A program made the position numbers and the translations under genes. Under the pieces are notes generated by a model. That model saw only the letters and a program-made list of their open reading frames with translations. It made no database searches and had not been told where the DNA came from. Positions 41,500 through 53,686 of a DNA stretch of 64,000 nt are shown here, in pieces; within the stretch, counting starts at the first letter, position 1; each line of letters begins with the position of its first letter. Source of the DNA: Bisporella sp. PMI_857 (taxonomy: Eukaryota; Ascomycota; Leotiomycetes; Helotiales; Helotiaceae); contig JAJSPD010000130.1 in the NCBI GenBank assembly GCA_021307315.1, forward strand, positions 1-64,000. The letters run 5' to 3'.

Positions 41500-43317
41500 A
41501 GTCCGTGCACCCCCTTTGGGACACTTTGCCAAGACTCGCATCTGCACTTTAAAAATCAATAACAATTATAATAAATTAACTACTATGCAATCGCCTGTAC
41601 TATTTGACTCTATACTACTTTTAGAATTATCTGTATCAATTTCAAGCTCTCCAGTTGCAATTTGAGCTTCTTTAATAGCCTTGATATCCGCAAACTTGGA
41701 ATTCGGACTAGTCTGAACTTTCTGCTTTTTCCTAGGCTTTATTTGCTTAACCCGTGCTTCTAATTGTTCTATTCGAAGCTTTGCTTGTGTTAGTTCGTAA
41801 TCTTTTTGTTCGAATCCTTTTGCGATCTTTTTAAAAAGCTGTCGACGAGTTGGAAAGTTGATATTGTCAAGTTTAGAAATTAAGCCAACTCGCAAACGCA
41901 AATCCGTTCCACTTTTTGGAGTTTCCTAAACAATTGATGAATTAGACTCGTACTGTACAAGCATTTTATCAATATTTGAACCAATTGGAGTTTTTAGCAG
42001 GCTGTTATTGCTATTTTCCAAAAGCAATCGGCTTATAAGTGGCTTGGCACTATTTACAGGCCATAAACCTGTAGCTTTCCAACCCGACTTGATATTTACA
42101 GCTGTCAAACTACTTTTCTTTGCTTTCGAATAGCATCGCAAGAAATTTCGCTTTCCAATTGGAGTCGAATCGGTATAAAAAGCTAAATAGCCAAGCTTTT
42201 TCCGGTAAGCATGCTTTAAAAGAGAAAAAATCGACAAATCCAAAAGTTGCAAAACATGCGAAGAGTGTGAAGGCAAAAATAAGAAATATATGTTATTTTG
42301 ATAGCACTCAAACATAAACTCTGTACTTTCATGGCTTCTATGCCCGTCACATATAAGCAAACGAGCGTTTGTAAAGCGTACAGGAGCGGTTTGCAGAATA
42401 AACACTTTTTTAAGCTATTCGACAGCTGTATCGTTTGTAGTCCATCCGTTTTCAGTTGCTGTAAATTGCCAGTTCTCAAAATGACTAAGTACACCAGGAA
42501 ACCATTGTTGTTGTACAGTTTTGCTTTTAAATATAACAAGTAGAGAAATTGCTCTTCTTAAAACGGATGTACACTCTATAAATGAAGTCCACGCTTTAGA
42601 TCCAGGCTGTTTCTTTTGAACAAAACGTCGTTCGGTATGCCTAACAACTAGTCTATTAACTCTTTGACTTTCCATGATTCCTGCTTTATCTATATTCCAG
42701 CGATTTTCTGGCTTAATAGCTTTAATTTCTGGAATTTCTAATTTAGAGAACCAACTTCTAATAACGTCTGTCGTAGCTCCATTAACACGTACAGAATCAA
42801 CCGTGAATTGCTTTTTAGTCTTAAGTATCGGATTGCGGTTTAAAAAGCTTTGCATCCAGCGTTTTCCGAGTGTAGTGCTCGTTCCAGATATAGCTAGTAT
42901 GCGACTTCCAATGTCCCTAATTTGCGAGTGCGTAAGACAGTGGCCTAAAGCTTCCTGGACTAGAATCCAACTAGTCAATTTTTGCTTTTGTACCGGTGCA
43001 AGCTTTTGCAACCCTTCTGCATCTTGTTGACGTGATATATGACCAATAATCCGGTTGTAAAGAGAAGACTTTGGAACTTTATATGCCAAGCTTGCTTTAC
43101 GTAAAGAAAGCCCTTTTTCAATTGCTTGCAAAGCTTGTAATACATCATCTTCGGTATATTAGTGCTTTATAATTACAACAATTGATCTTCAAAGTTTAAG
43201 AGAAATTAATAAAGGCGTTATATTTTAAAAAAGAAGTAAAGTGCGTATGTAGGAAGTTGCGGTGAGCTAAGCGAAGTGTCCCAAAGGGGGGGTGTCCCAA
43301 AGGGGGGTGCACGGACT
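41500..43317 (-). mobile_element. pogo-like DNA transposon copy 2, TA target duplication
   Basis: 1818 bp with ends AGTCCGTGCACCCCC identical to copy 1, TA at 41498-41499 and 43318-43319. The subterminal motif differs: CTTTGGGACAC, doubled at the right end, where copy 1 has ATTTCGACCACC. Internal transposase is homologous to copy 1 but less damaged. Confidence 0.9.
41566..43160 (-). pseudogene. pogo-family DDE transposase, copy 2
   Basis: One continuous frame from about 43160: HTH_psq (YTEDDVLQALQAIEKG, LSLRKASLAYKVPKSSLYNR), a CENPB-type HTH (GKRWMQSFLNRNPILKTKKQ), then a DDE_1 core with NIDKAGI, the intact second Asp in ICDGHRSHES, and LLDLSIFSLLKHAY, then a coiled coil and an acidic tail. 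Stops occur near 42414 (VE*LKK, where Trp would fit) and 41924 (before ETPKSGT). Copy 1 has a stop at this second position too, so that one may predate their separation, or mark an unrecognised intron. Much closer to functional than copy 1. Confidence 0.85.
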
Positions 43318-43553
43318 TACGTGCTACCGCAGTTACTGTAAATATTGGAATGCAAACGCACGAAGTCTCCCAGGCCTCATCCAAGTTAGTATACTTGAGA
43401 GAATGAGTATCAGTCGTTCACTTCATATTGCATTATAATTGTCCCTTTTTTTAGTTCTAAATTTTATTTCGTTCTCAATCCATCCCTATCATCGCCATCT
43501 AAAGAGAAATTGGGCTGGAAAGTTTTTTTCCTGGGTTCTTCGCCTGAACTATC

Positions 43554-44664
43554 TCACAAAATACTCTGGACGAGAGGCAGCAGACTCATAGCGGCCAGCA
43601 CCAAGTCAGAGGTAGTCACGACATGCTCTTGCCCAGGTTCGGCACGCAACTGGTGAGTAAACGAGTGTGGGAAAGTTGTCACTCGTTCTAGCTGCACCAA
43701 ACCCATCTGGATTCTGAATTTGCACGCCATGTCCATAGGATATGCTATTAAGCTGAGTGCAATGTTAAGGTCCACCGGGGAATTCCGGGGGACATCAACA
43801 GAGAACAGTCGTTTTACGATTTCTTCGATTGCATTTAAGGAAAGACTGCCAAAGTAGGCAGCGCCAATCTCTGGGAACAGTGGCTCTACGATTAACGCAA
43901 CCGTGTAGTAGTATGCGAGAACGACAATGCAGGGAGTGGCATTTGTGGTCGTCGCAAGTACATAACGGGAACCCAGAGGAGCCACGTTCTGAGAGGGTCA
44001 AGCATGTCGAATCTTTGAGTGGTAGTATCACTCGGCGACAACATTTGAAGCCTTTGGACGAAAGTGATCAGTTGTGAAATCGCTTCAGTCCCTTCCTTCT
44101 TTCCCACCAAATAAGCTTCCACTCTCCGAAGCTGTGCAGACGCGAGTTGAATGGCGTCCAGATCTGCCTGCTTGGGATAATTGAAACACGCATCAGGGGA
44201 TGGTGGTGCAGTTGAAAATGTACTCTTCTCTACAATGAAGTCTTCGAATTGGGACTCGATTTTCCACGGTTGCATTGCATCGATTATCTGTATATTCGTT
44301 GGCTTGATTACAATTCGCCGTCTGGAGAATTTTTGAAGCGTACTGATGAAGTTCCATGCATCAGCCGGGTCCAATCACGCCTAGGATGTATTAGAAGAAT
44401 ATCGAGAACCACTCTTGTCTCTGCTCACCACTCAGTTGCCTGCCATAGTAGGAGCAAAGATGCTGCGAGTACAGCGTCTGAGTTTTCCCTCAAGAATGAC
44501 CCGATCGCCCCATAAAGACCCTTAAGCGCAATTCCTCTATGTTCAAAAGCTATATTAGCCGTAAGTGGACAGCCAGTCAGCCATGCAAGATGTGATCCTG
44601 ATAGAGCTAATAATGAATGCATTACAAAACTATATGTTGCCCCAATTTTGAGAAAACTACACAA
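43554..44664 (-). pseudogene. fungal Zn2Cys6-type transcription factor, C-terminal part
   Basis: The minus-strand exon 44664-44425 reads KIGATYSFVMHSLLALSGSH and AFEHRGIALKGLYGAI, typical of the fungal transcription-factor domain. Two introns are plausible (donor GTGAGC near 44425; donor GTACGC to ATACAG near 44345-44290), then IDAMQPWKIESQFEDFI and PLRTWLLWVPVMYLRR. A frameshift near 43935 moves the frame to VVLAYYYTVALIVEPLFPEIG. The DNA-binding N-terminus is missing where Helitron sequence begins, near 44775. So it is both truncated and shifted. Confidence 0.7.
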
Positions 44665-44778
44665 ATTTGTTAGCGTTTGAACGTTTGAGCGTCTCTCCCC
44701 AGCTCTGCAACTGACAGTGGTACGTGTCTAACCCAAATAGTGAAGTTACTACTACCATGCGTACAAAATGCGCTTGAG

Positions 44779-47700
44779 ATGGAAGCAACATGGTCAAATA
44801 CTCAGAGGCAGCTGCCATCGCAGTTTTGCAGGTTTCTCTTTCCAAGACCGCTTGTTCCAGAATCTATGGTTACGGAAGAAGGCTATATCCGGATGGAAAG
44901 AAATCACCAGTTCGTGAACAAGTATAACCCTGTCATTGCATCTGCTACGGGATATAACCATGACGTTAACTTCACCGCGTCGTCTCCTAAGGTCCTAGCC
45001 GCCGTCTACTACATGACAAACTATGCGACCAAAGCTCAGGTTGATCGTGGTCAGCTTGTACTCGCTGCGGCCGTGCTGAAGAAGGCCCAAGAGACGGCGG
45101 AAGCGGCGGCCGCTGAGAACAGTGGCTTGCTAGCGCCAGAGCCGCTTGATATGTCCAAGTTCGCATTAAAAGCTTATAATCGCTTTACAAGAGACGTGAA
45201 GGTCGGAGCTCCAGCAGTGGCTCACTTTCTACTTGGACAGCCGTCTGCGTATATTCCAAAAAGCGACAAGTCCGTGACGATCAACTTTTACTGGGTCAAG
45301 ACAAACGTCCGGAGGGTTCTAAACAGGTTACTTGACGAGTCTACTAATGGGGACATGGCAGAATCCGCAAATCAGTACGTTAACTTTGACGGCCGTACCC
45401 GCCGCACGTCAATATATGAGAATTACGAGCATCGAGGCACTAGACTTGCTCATTTATGCTTCTACGAATACGCGTCCCAGATTTTCATGCAGACGTTCAA
45501 AGGCGCTAAGAATCGAGCGTTCCTCTTTCCATTCGATCCTTCTCACCCACTACATACGACTCATATCCAGGTCTCTGTCAGCTCCTTAAAGTCGTTAAAG
45601 ACTCCCTCTCTGTGTGGTAGTTTTACTTCCATGTCAGAGAAGGACACCGATGTTCTCGATACTACGCTAAGGACTCAAGACGAGATACACGAGGTTCTCC
45701 TCGGCCTATTCTATCCATGGAATAGGCTTCAGGATCTCCAGAGCGACCATCTCGAATCTCTCCGTGCTGCACCGTACAAAAATACGTGGCTATGGAACTT
45801 CGTCCTCCCATCTCTCCCTCCTTACCTGGTCCAGCTATCAGAGAACGTCGTGCTTCTCCGGCGGAGCAAGGAGGCTGCTGATCAGGATCGGAAGGAGCGT
45901 GGCATAGAGATTGATGACTACCTTGAAGCTGTAGACCATGAGGTCTACAATGAAAACGAGGAGGCCAATGTAGACATGGACTTTGCTACGCTTCAACCAA
46001 CAGAAAGTAATCTACTTCAAGCTGCTTTAGCTTTCCCTGGTATTGCGACTAGTAGCCTCTCTTCGTTGCGGTTTTCCCGGAACCCTCTATTGCATGGCAC
46101 CCAGTTTACACCTAGCTCTCAAGTTAAGACTTGGGCCAGAGAGTTGAAGGTCTTTAAAGATCAAGAACAATTAAGTTTTGACGACGACGCCGACGCCAAT
46201 ATCTACTCTGAACTCAAAAGGGGTGACCCCGAAGCTGCTCTCGCTCCAATCCTTGGTTACAGCACAGAATCCATAGCTTCTTTACACTATCTACAGGCTT
46301 CATTTCAGTCCGATCTATCTACCGAAAACTTATTAATTCTGATCATTAGCCAATACCCTCTAAACCAAAAACAGCGAATGATTATCAAGGCTCTCTTTCT
46401 CCGTATTCTACACCCTGTTCAGATCAATTCTGTTCGTGGCCAGTTCTTACTTTATCTTGGCGGTGTCGGTGGAGTTGGCAAGACCCACCTTATTAAGGCT
46501 TTTATGTTTGGTTTATCGATAATGCGAAAACAAGATGACGTTCTCCTCACCGCTTCGACTGGGGCCGCCGCTGCGAATGTCAGCGGCGCTACTTACCATT
46601 CCGCTCTTGGTTTTGGGAACAATGAGAACCACCAACCTGTACGTCAAGCGACGAGGTCGAGACTTTCTCATAAAAAGATCCTGATCCTAGACGAGATTAG
46701 TATGGTTAGTCTGGAGAACCTGGTTCAAATTAACGAGCGGTGCAATGCCATCTGGGACTTGGATCGAGCGTCCGATACGGTTTTTGGTGGCCTACCTATC
46801 GTCATATTCCTTGGAGATTTCAATCAGTTTAGGCCAGTCCGCGGTCATGCTATATGGAGCCAAACCAGTGACGATATTGCTGTCCTGCGGTCGGGGAAAT
46901 CTATCTGGAGTCAATTTAATCAGGTGGTATTCTTAACGGAGCAGATGCGTCAAGCAGAAGATCTCGCATTTCAGGATTTACTCCAGAGAGCAAGGTCCGC
47001 TACTTTGACAGAGGACGATGTCGCTACTCTTAATTCATGTACTGTCAAAAACAGACTTGCAAACGGGGAGACGCCACCAGAATGGGCCATCATACGACTC
47101 AATCGTGTACGTGAAGAAGCTAACCTAATACATCTCCAAGAGTTCGCCAAAAAACGAGGTCAGAAAATCTATCTTTTTCCCGCCAGACACGATGCACCTA
47201 CAGGAACCAATTTGGATCCTCCTACGCTGCTCAGGATGATATACCAGGTCGGCGAGCAGGGATACCTTAAAGGTCCAGGCTTTTTTGCCTTTACAAAGGG
47301 TATGCCTATTATGCTCCAGCAGAATACGAATACGTATGCCGGTCTCGTCAATGGGATGAGGGGGACTGTCGAAGAAGTAATATTGGATACAGATGTGCGA
47401 GGTACATAAGCAGTTATCGTTCTTGCAGGTTTGATTTGCTAACAGAGACATGATGACGGCGATAGGCTCGAGGATCGAACTTGATGATCAGTTCATTCTG
47501 TGTACAGTTCCTCCGCTATGCGTCCTCGTTCGACCGGCACATGACCATAACCTATCATTCTCTGATATTTCCAACGGTCTGGTTCCCGCCTTCCCGGTAC
47601 AGATGAGAGGGCAGATCCCGAGCATACCCGGCCTGTCGTTTTACCGACATCAGGTCCCGTTGACGCTTGGATTCGCCTTCACCGATTATAAGAGCCAAGG

Positions 47701-47953
47701 TAGTACGTTCATCAGCCTCATTATAGATCTCCTCTTTGGTAAGCAACGCGGCGTTGACCAGCATGGCAAATGGACCTCGATCAACGTCCAGCTTGGCAGG
47801 GTCAAATCATTATCGGGGGTCTGGTTGCGAGAACCGATCACACTTCAAGACGTTTCATTTGCCCCTCACCCGGATCTCCGGGTTGAGCTGGCCCGACTTG
47901 AGGAGCTAGAACAACGGACGATTAGTCTGTGGGAGAGCTCACCTGATTCTTGA
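44779..47953 (+). CDS. Helitron Pif1-like helicase, lacking the Rep part
   Basis: Exon 1 from ATG 44779 (open frame from 44740) to 47401, a 46-bp GT-AG intron, exon 2 from 47448 to 47953: about 1040 codons without a stop. The N-terminal piece (NKYNPVIASATGYNHDVNF) is the region after the Rep domain of Helitrons. The helicase core has Walker A GGVGGVGKTHL, Walker B LILDEISM, FLGDFNQFRPVRG, LTEQMRQ, and the late motif FAFTDYKSQGSTF in exon 2. The Rep nuclease half is missing upstream, replaced by an unrelated transcription-factor relic, so autonomous transposition is unlikely. A 330-bp copy of part of it is at 6712-7040. Confidence 0.82.
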
Positions 47954-48706
47954 TATGAACCCACGGGACGACTCTCTTAACCTTGAGTATTACCCTTCGC
48001 TTCATTCTACGTATCATATCTGCATCGTATTTAGACTTGCCTTTACAGAGATATGGTATATTGCTTTTCTTTACCTTTTAGGTAATTGTTGCGAGGTTTC
48101 TGATACACTTAAGGCTACGTCCATTCAATGCCGTACCATCGCTTCCTGTTTCATATATTGCTTTTTCATTGTCTCTACCTCTGCTACGTAGCCTCTTATT
48201 TCTCACACATGTCTTACTTCTTTACTGTTTCTCGGTTATGTCTTTTCCTAACATTTAATTATATACCAGCTATTTCTTTTATAATCTTGCAGTTCACCTT
48301 TCACATTATCCCAATTGCTCTTTCTAGTGATTTTCGTCACGTGTTCGCCGAGGCTGACGCTGTTGTCTGTGCGCCATTCCTGAACATCCACCTTACACTT
48401 ACAAACTGCTTATTCTAACGCTTCTTGATTAAATCCATTACTCTGATCAATTTCGAAGGCTTCGTGTGAGCCGCAGGCTAGCACCCATGTGTATTCTTGA
48501 GTGATTCGATTGATTGAGGGTTAAGTTCTAACTACGGTGAAACTACGAGTATATATAACCCCGTTCCGGGTCACGTGAACGACACCTTTCGTTCAAGTGC
48601 GTGATCACATGACCTCTCTAGTTAATTGTACTAACACTTAATTTCATGAACACAAAATTAATTTCTCACCAAATAATCCTTATAGCTTACCTTCATCAAC
48701 TCTATC
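47954..48706. other. no gene recognised; pyrimidine-rich
   Basis: The 3' flank of the helicase. The first 350 bp are rich in T and C. I could not find a Helitron 3' hairpin with CTRR with confidence. Confidence 0.35.
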
Positions 48707-50208
48707 ATGAAAGCCTCAAATCCTCGAAAGAGGCTTGCAATCACCGATCTAGAACGTCAATATATTCGTCGCAGATATGCTAGCCATCCCAGTACTCAGC
48801 CCGCGCTTAAAGCCTGGTATGCTGCTCAATCTCAAGGTCGCGATCTCACCCAAGGCCAAATATCCTCTATCCTTTCTGACAAGTATCAATATCTCGATTC
48901 CGATACTCGAAAGAAGACCCAGTTAGGCTCAAAGAGAAACTACGATGGCGATATCCTGAGCTTGAGACTGCTCTTTTTGAATGGCAACAGTGCATGCAAA
49001 ACAAGAAGGCGATTATTACTGGCGATATCCTCAAAACCAAGGCCCACGAGCTCTGGGAGCGTCTGCCACAATATACACTCGACATGGATGAGCCAAAGTG
49101 GTCAAATGGCTGGCTAGAGGGCTTCAAGAAGAGATTCAAGATTAAAGAATACGTTCAGCATGGAGAGGCTGCCACGGCAGATATCCATAGCCCCGCAAAT
49201 ACCACCCAAATGGAAGAGCTCCGACAGCTTTGTGCGACATATGCTGATGAGGATATCTTCAATATGGATGAAACAGGGCTCTTTTGGAAGATGGCACCAA
49301 CTCGAACTCTCGCAACTGAAGCCTTGAGTGGAGGAAAGAAGTCCAAAGATCGGATTACTCTTGCATTTACCACGAATGCCACCGGATCGGAAAAGCTGGA
49401 TATATGGGTGATTGGCAAGTCAAAGAAACCTAGGTGCTTCAAAAAGATTGATCTTAAGCGTATACGAATTCAATATCAATACAATAAGTCGAAATGGATG
49501 ACTGGATTGATCATGAAAGAATATCTATGCTGGTTGAATAAGAAAACGAGGCATCGCAAGATACTCTTGTTGCTAGATAACTTCTCTGGGCATGAGTTAG
49601 GAGTACAACTTATTGGTGGATTAGAGGGTTTACCAAACGTTCGAATTGCCTGGCTTCCACCAAATACGACACCTCACTGGCAACCTCTTGATCAAGGAAT
49701 AATTGCAAGTTTCAAGCTTGGATATCGAAAGCAATAGATTAACTTTATGCTGCGCCAACTTGAGGCTGATAAGAATCCCAACAAAACTGTCAATATCCTC
49801 AAAGCTATGCAATGGAGTCGACTTGCATGGGAAGCACTTGAAGCACATAAGCTCCAGAAGTGCTGGTGGAAATCAACTCTTATACCAAAGCCAGAAAATG
49901 AGGATATACTTCAGGATAATGTTGCTGAGATTGAGGAATTAAGTGCTGAGATTGCCAGGCTGCCAGGAGATTCTATGCTAATTGGAGATTTCCTTGAAGC
50001 TGCTGGGGAAGTGATAATTGATGAGGACGAAGATATATTTGAGACTATAGTAGAGAGATATAGTACTATAGAGGGAGATGATATTGATGAGATTGAGGAT
50101 GAGGATGAGGGAGAAGAAGAGACTCGACCTTCCCTTGCTGAAGCAATCAAAGCTCTGAATACCCTTCAACTATTTGCTTCTCTTGGGGAAGATGGAGGCA
50201 GAATTTGA
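48707..50208 (+). pseudogene. Tc5/pogo-type DDE transposase, frameshift and one stop
   Basis: Begins ATG 48707 (MKASNPRKRLAITDLERQYI). A frameshift near 48915 separates this from the next block (PELETALFEWQQCMQNKKA), which leads into the CENPB-type HTH (WLEGFKKRFKIKEY). The DDE_1 core has FNMDETGLFWKM, LLLLDNFSGHE and QPLDQGIIASFKLGYRKQ. TAG at 49735-49737 then replaces what is normally Trp (RKQ*INFML), a G-to-A type change. The C-terminus is acidic with an Asp/Glu run near 50085-50125. It belongs to a different pogo lineage from copies 1 and 2. Confidence 0.85.
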
Positions 50209-50506
50209 GTGATTAGGGCTTTAGAGCAAATGGGCAAGGATATATCACAAGAAAAGATAGCCAAGAGTATTCAATGCTCATTAGATAGCTGGCTGCCTAA
50301 GTAATCTCCAAAATCGGGTATTGGTTTTAGCATGGAATGAAAAAGATCTTGGTTTTGAGCATTTCTAGAGATAGCAAGAATTTCGGATATTTATCATGTG
50401 CTGAGATTTCCGATTATCACGTGAAACTCTTTATAAGGATATCCTCTCTATAAGGATGGCATAAGGGGTCCCAAGGGCATCCTTATAAAGAGGTTTAACT
50501 GTAATT
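50209..50506 (+). mobile_element. right end of the Tc5/pogo element
   Basis: The terminal part has repeated TTATAAGGAT / CTTTATAAGG units and ends TTATAAAGAGGTTTAACTG before TA at 50507. A matching left end was not found near 48500-48700, so the copy may be truncated or its left end diverged. Confidence 0.5.
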
Positions 50507-50649
50507 GCAAAGTTGTATTGGCTATCTGTTCTAGCATCGACCAGTCCCTTCTTCAATGAGACCTCCATATATTCAACCTCAGCAGTTTTCTGCCTGGGTA
50601 TTTAGACTCCAAACACAACCAGAGCACCATATACCCACAAACGAATTTC

Positions 50650-51669
50650 CTATCTCAATTCCGGATCGGCCATCCACTCTGGCTCTCTGACCGCCCGTTC
50701 TCCGTCCCTGGAATAAAACTTCAGCCCTCTGACATGCGTATCTTTTCCATTCTGGTAATTCTCCACAATTCGGACTTGCACCAAGAATGCCCTCAATGTC
50801 TTCCCATCTGAGCAACCTCCAACATGATCCAATGGGACACCGATCCAACCTTTCGGCTGGTCAAAATTGAGGTCAGAGAAAGGAATGAGATCGTGATATC
50901 CCGTGCCTGCGAGGAGAGTGATGCGTGTAGGTGAGTAGGATTCGTCGGCGTCGAAATCGAGATAGATGCGGATTGACACGATGGATACCAGGCGGCTGAA
51001 GTGGATATTTAGACGGTGTGGTTGTGGGCCATCTGATCTATCCATTTTGTATCAGCAATTGTCGAAACTAAACAATTCGAGTAAAGGGGATCGAGACTCA
51101 CTGCCAGAATAGCTCCGTATCCTCATCCCTTAAAGCCTCAATCCCACACCCAGGCTTGCAACTGCTGACAGTCCAACTGGCTAAATTGCCAATCTCTCTC
51201 AAACCAAAAGCTGCAGGATCAAACGGCGCGTCAATTTCCGTGTGCGCTGTATTTGGGCGACCAACGCGATTAGCTATTTCCATGACCCATCCTACCAACC
51301 TATCGTATTCTCTCCCTGGCTAACAAAAGATCTTCGATTGAGTCTTCGTCTACCACGCATGATCCTTGGTTGGCGGCCGAGCAAGTTCAGTTCTCATGGC
51401 GGGACCCCTGGAGGATGCCAATCCAACAAGTGATGGGGAGATCATGACTCAAGAAGAAAGTGTAGAGTGATTGCCATACCGTCTTCTATGCTTGCTTCCG
51501 CATCTTCTCCATCCCCTTCTATATCAATATTGCTGCTGTCATCCTCTTCTGTTCCTTCCTCGTCGTCCTCCTCATCTACCGCTTCCAATTCCCCTTCCGT
51601 GTCTGCACTTTCATCAAACTGGAGGGTTACAAGTTCTGCAATGTGCGTGTCGAATGCTGGAAATGCCAT
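50650..51669 (-). CDS. APC10: anaphase-promoting complex subunit 10 (DOC domain)
   Basis: Three exons (51669-51480, 51246-51102, 51037-50650), GT-AG introns of 233 and 64 bp, phases consistent, 240 aa, no damage. The first about 63 residues are highly acidic; the DOC/APC10 jelly roll follows: AFGLREIGNLASWTVSSCKP, ELFWQSDGPQPHRLNIHF, RIYLDFDADESYSPTRITLL, NYQNGKDTHVRGLKFYS. In eukaryotes this subunit helps the APC/C ubiquitin ligase hold substrates with Cdc20/Cdh1 and is needed for mitotic exit. An essential host gene is expected to survive in a TE-rich setting. The first intron is long for a fungus, so the N-terminal splice is the least certain part. Confidence 0.9.
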
Positions 51670-51873
51670 TTTCGTCTGAAACAGGTACGATGGACGCCAC
51701 CAGGGGGCGAAGGTGACCGTGGTGTTGATCGAACGGGTATCATCGTGAGGAAGGTTTGGTGTTTTGGGATGATGGGACTGGGGTCCTATGAGGAGAACCC
51801 CTGTGGCCTGATAGCCGAGGCCTAAAAACCTTACGGAGAAGGCTGGCTCTTGGTGGCAAAAAAAGCGGAAGTA

Positions 51874-52109
51874 AGTCCGTGCACCCCCATATCGATCACC
51901 CCCCCATGTCGATCACCTAAAATAAGCGATTTTCTAGACCGCTACCTTCACTAGATAAATGAATTACTAAACCAATTCTAATTTAAATTACTTCGTACTT
52001 AAATTCCCCTTTCTCTAAGTAATCATGTAATCATGTATCAATACACCGAACAAGATTTGCTTGCGGCTCTTAATGACGTTAAAAACGGGAAGTCTTTACG
52101 ACTAGCTAG
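51874..52109 (+). mobile_element. pogo-like element copy 3, left end only
   Basis: Begins after TA (51872-51873) with AGTCCGTGCACCCCC and doubled ATATCGATCACC / ATGTCGATCACC. The transposase start follows (MYQYTEQDLLAALNDVKNGK), homologous to the start of copies 1 and 2. It is cut at 52110 by an LTR; no right end was found. Confidence 0.85.
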
Positions 52110-52302
52110 TGTCGCGGCCCTGGCCCTAGCTCGCTTAGACTGGCCCCTGGCCAGTTCTCCTGTATATAAAGCGCTGCTCTCCTTTCCTTCTTCTATCTGT
52201 AGCTTGTTCTCTTCGTTATAACAATTGATAGCCGTTCACGCCTTTGAGTCCTTCTCCCTGAGATTTGCGGATCGAGATCCCTGTTCGACTTGAGTTGTTA
52301 CA
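52110..52302 (+). repeat. LTR, inverted copy of 40865-41068
   Basis: TGTCGCGGCCCTGG to GAGTTGTTACA, 193 bp, with CTGTATATAAAGCG. The flanks differ (GCTAG before, TTTTT after), so no duplication is present. The rest of the pogo element is also missing to the right, which suggests a deletion between this LTR and sequences that once lay further right. Confidence 0.85.
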
Positions 52303-52645
52303 TTTTTTGGTGTGTTTTCGTTAAAATTTAAAGGGTGCGCCGAGAATCCTGGCAACCCATGTTGCCTTAGCCGATAGCTGACTAATCAGTCGATTGGTCC
52401 ACGTGGTCCCTACCAAAACACAAAAATCCTCCCATCCCCTACCACAACGCATCCGAATCCCAAATCTCAACATATACCAACGCCGATCTCCCCTCCCCTC
52501 CATACCAACGATAACCTCGCTGCCACCCAACTAACCTTCATCTGCCTCACGATCGCCCCCCAATACAGCAAGGAGAACGCAGTCTTAAGCACTTCTGCAA
52601 CCCGACAATTGCCCAAGCTCAGCAAGACTTTCAACCGCATTCGAG

Positions 52646-53686
52646 ATGGGGAGGCTAGCGGCAGCGCCTTTTCATGGCCATCAATCCCAACCTTGGCGAG
52701 TCGAAAAGAATCGCGGTCTTCAGAAGGCCCGTCGCCCCCTCCCAGCATGGTACTACCGCGTTGCTAGCCTCGAGTACACTAGGGGCAGAGATCCTTATCC
52801 CGAAGACTTCGACGAGGACCTGTCTGAGCTGGAAGAATCGGATGAGTCGGACGAGAAAGAATGCGAGTGTGATGGCGACGCTTCGGAATGCGAATGCGAC
52901 TTAGAAGATGAAGACAAGGAGTCGGAAAGGTCCTATGGCGGCTCTGACGCCGACAACTACTACGAACTGAAAGAGACCCGCAGAGAACGAAAACGAGAAT
53001 TACTTGAGCAGCGAGAGAGGCACGAAGAAGAGAAGAAGGCACGGATCGAATATGCGAAGGAGAAAGAAGAGGAGGTGAACGCGGCATACAAGTCTTTCAG
53101 GAAGGCTAGGAGACGGGCTAAGAAGAGGGACAAGACGATACCACTTGATTCCATTGCGGGTCAAACGTTCAAATTGTTCTCCTCGGACTATGCGGAGTTC
53201 TGGAATCCACACTTGCTTGATGGAACGAAATACGTCGAATTCTACCACCTAGATGATCAGGGGGGTTTTGATTTCTCGCGGAATGCTGGAAAACGAGTTG
53301 GCACAGAAAACAGGCCGGTTGACGGTCATGTGTACTTTGATGCGGAGACCGGTTGCAGCTTTGGGCCCTTGCCCCTTCCGACTCGGCCGAGACGCAAGGA
53401 TGTGAAAATCAAGGGCGACGGCAAGTACGACCTGTCGTTCAATTTCTTTGCAAATGGATATTTGAAGTTGAGAGTCCCTCGGGATCTACTCAAAGATGCC
53501 CTCGTCTCTCCGTCCACTGCACCACAGATTTTCGAGTTCGTCGGCATCTTGAGAGATTACGAGAAGGGGAGGAAAGAGATAGCGGAAGCGCGGGATAAGG
53601 CAGCTAAGAATCATCCGCCTTCGCCTCGTGAATCATATTTTGAGATGAATCATTTCATGGGTTCGTGGGCTCAGTCAGGATGGTAA
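52646..53686 (+). CDS. 346-aa charged coiled-coil protein, uncharacterised
   Basis: ATG 52646, no stops. Residues 55-100 are very acidic (repeated E/D with CECD pairs); residues 105-160 form a strongly charged coiled coil (KETRRERKRELLEQRERHEE and onwards). The C-terminal half is less charged, with FKLFSSDYAEFWNPHLLDGT and FNFFANGYLKLRVP, suggesting a small folded domain. No catalytic motif recognised. A start at 52674 is in a different frame and looks less likely. Function unknown; it appears intact. Confidence 0.6.
   Translation: MGRLAAAPFHGHQSQPWRVEKNRGLQKARRPLPAWYYRVASLEYTRGRDPYPEDFDEDLSELEESDESDEKECECDGDASECECDLEDEDKESERSYGGSDADNYYELKETRRERKRELLEQRERHEEEKKARIEYAKEKEEEVNAAYKSFRKARRRAKKRDKTIPLDSIAGQTFKLFSSDYAEFWNPHLLDGTKYVEFYHLDDQGGFDFSRNAGKRVGTENRPVDGHVYFDAETGCSFGPLPLPTRPRRKDVKIKGDGKYDLSFNFFANGYLKLRVPRDLLKDALVSPSTAPQIFEFVGILRDYEKGRKEIAEARDKAAKNHPPSPRESYFEMNHFMGSWAQSGW

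Noticed and set aside
51467..51716. Ser-rich plus-strand frames
   Set aside because: Antisense of the acidic first exon of APC10.
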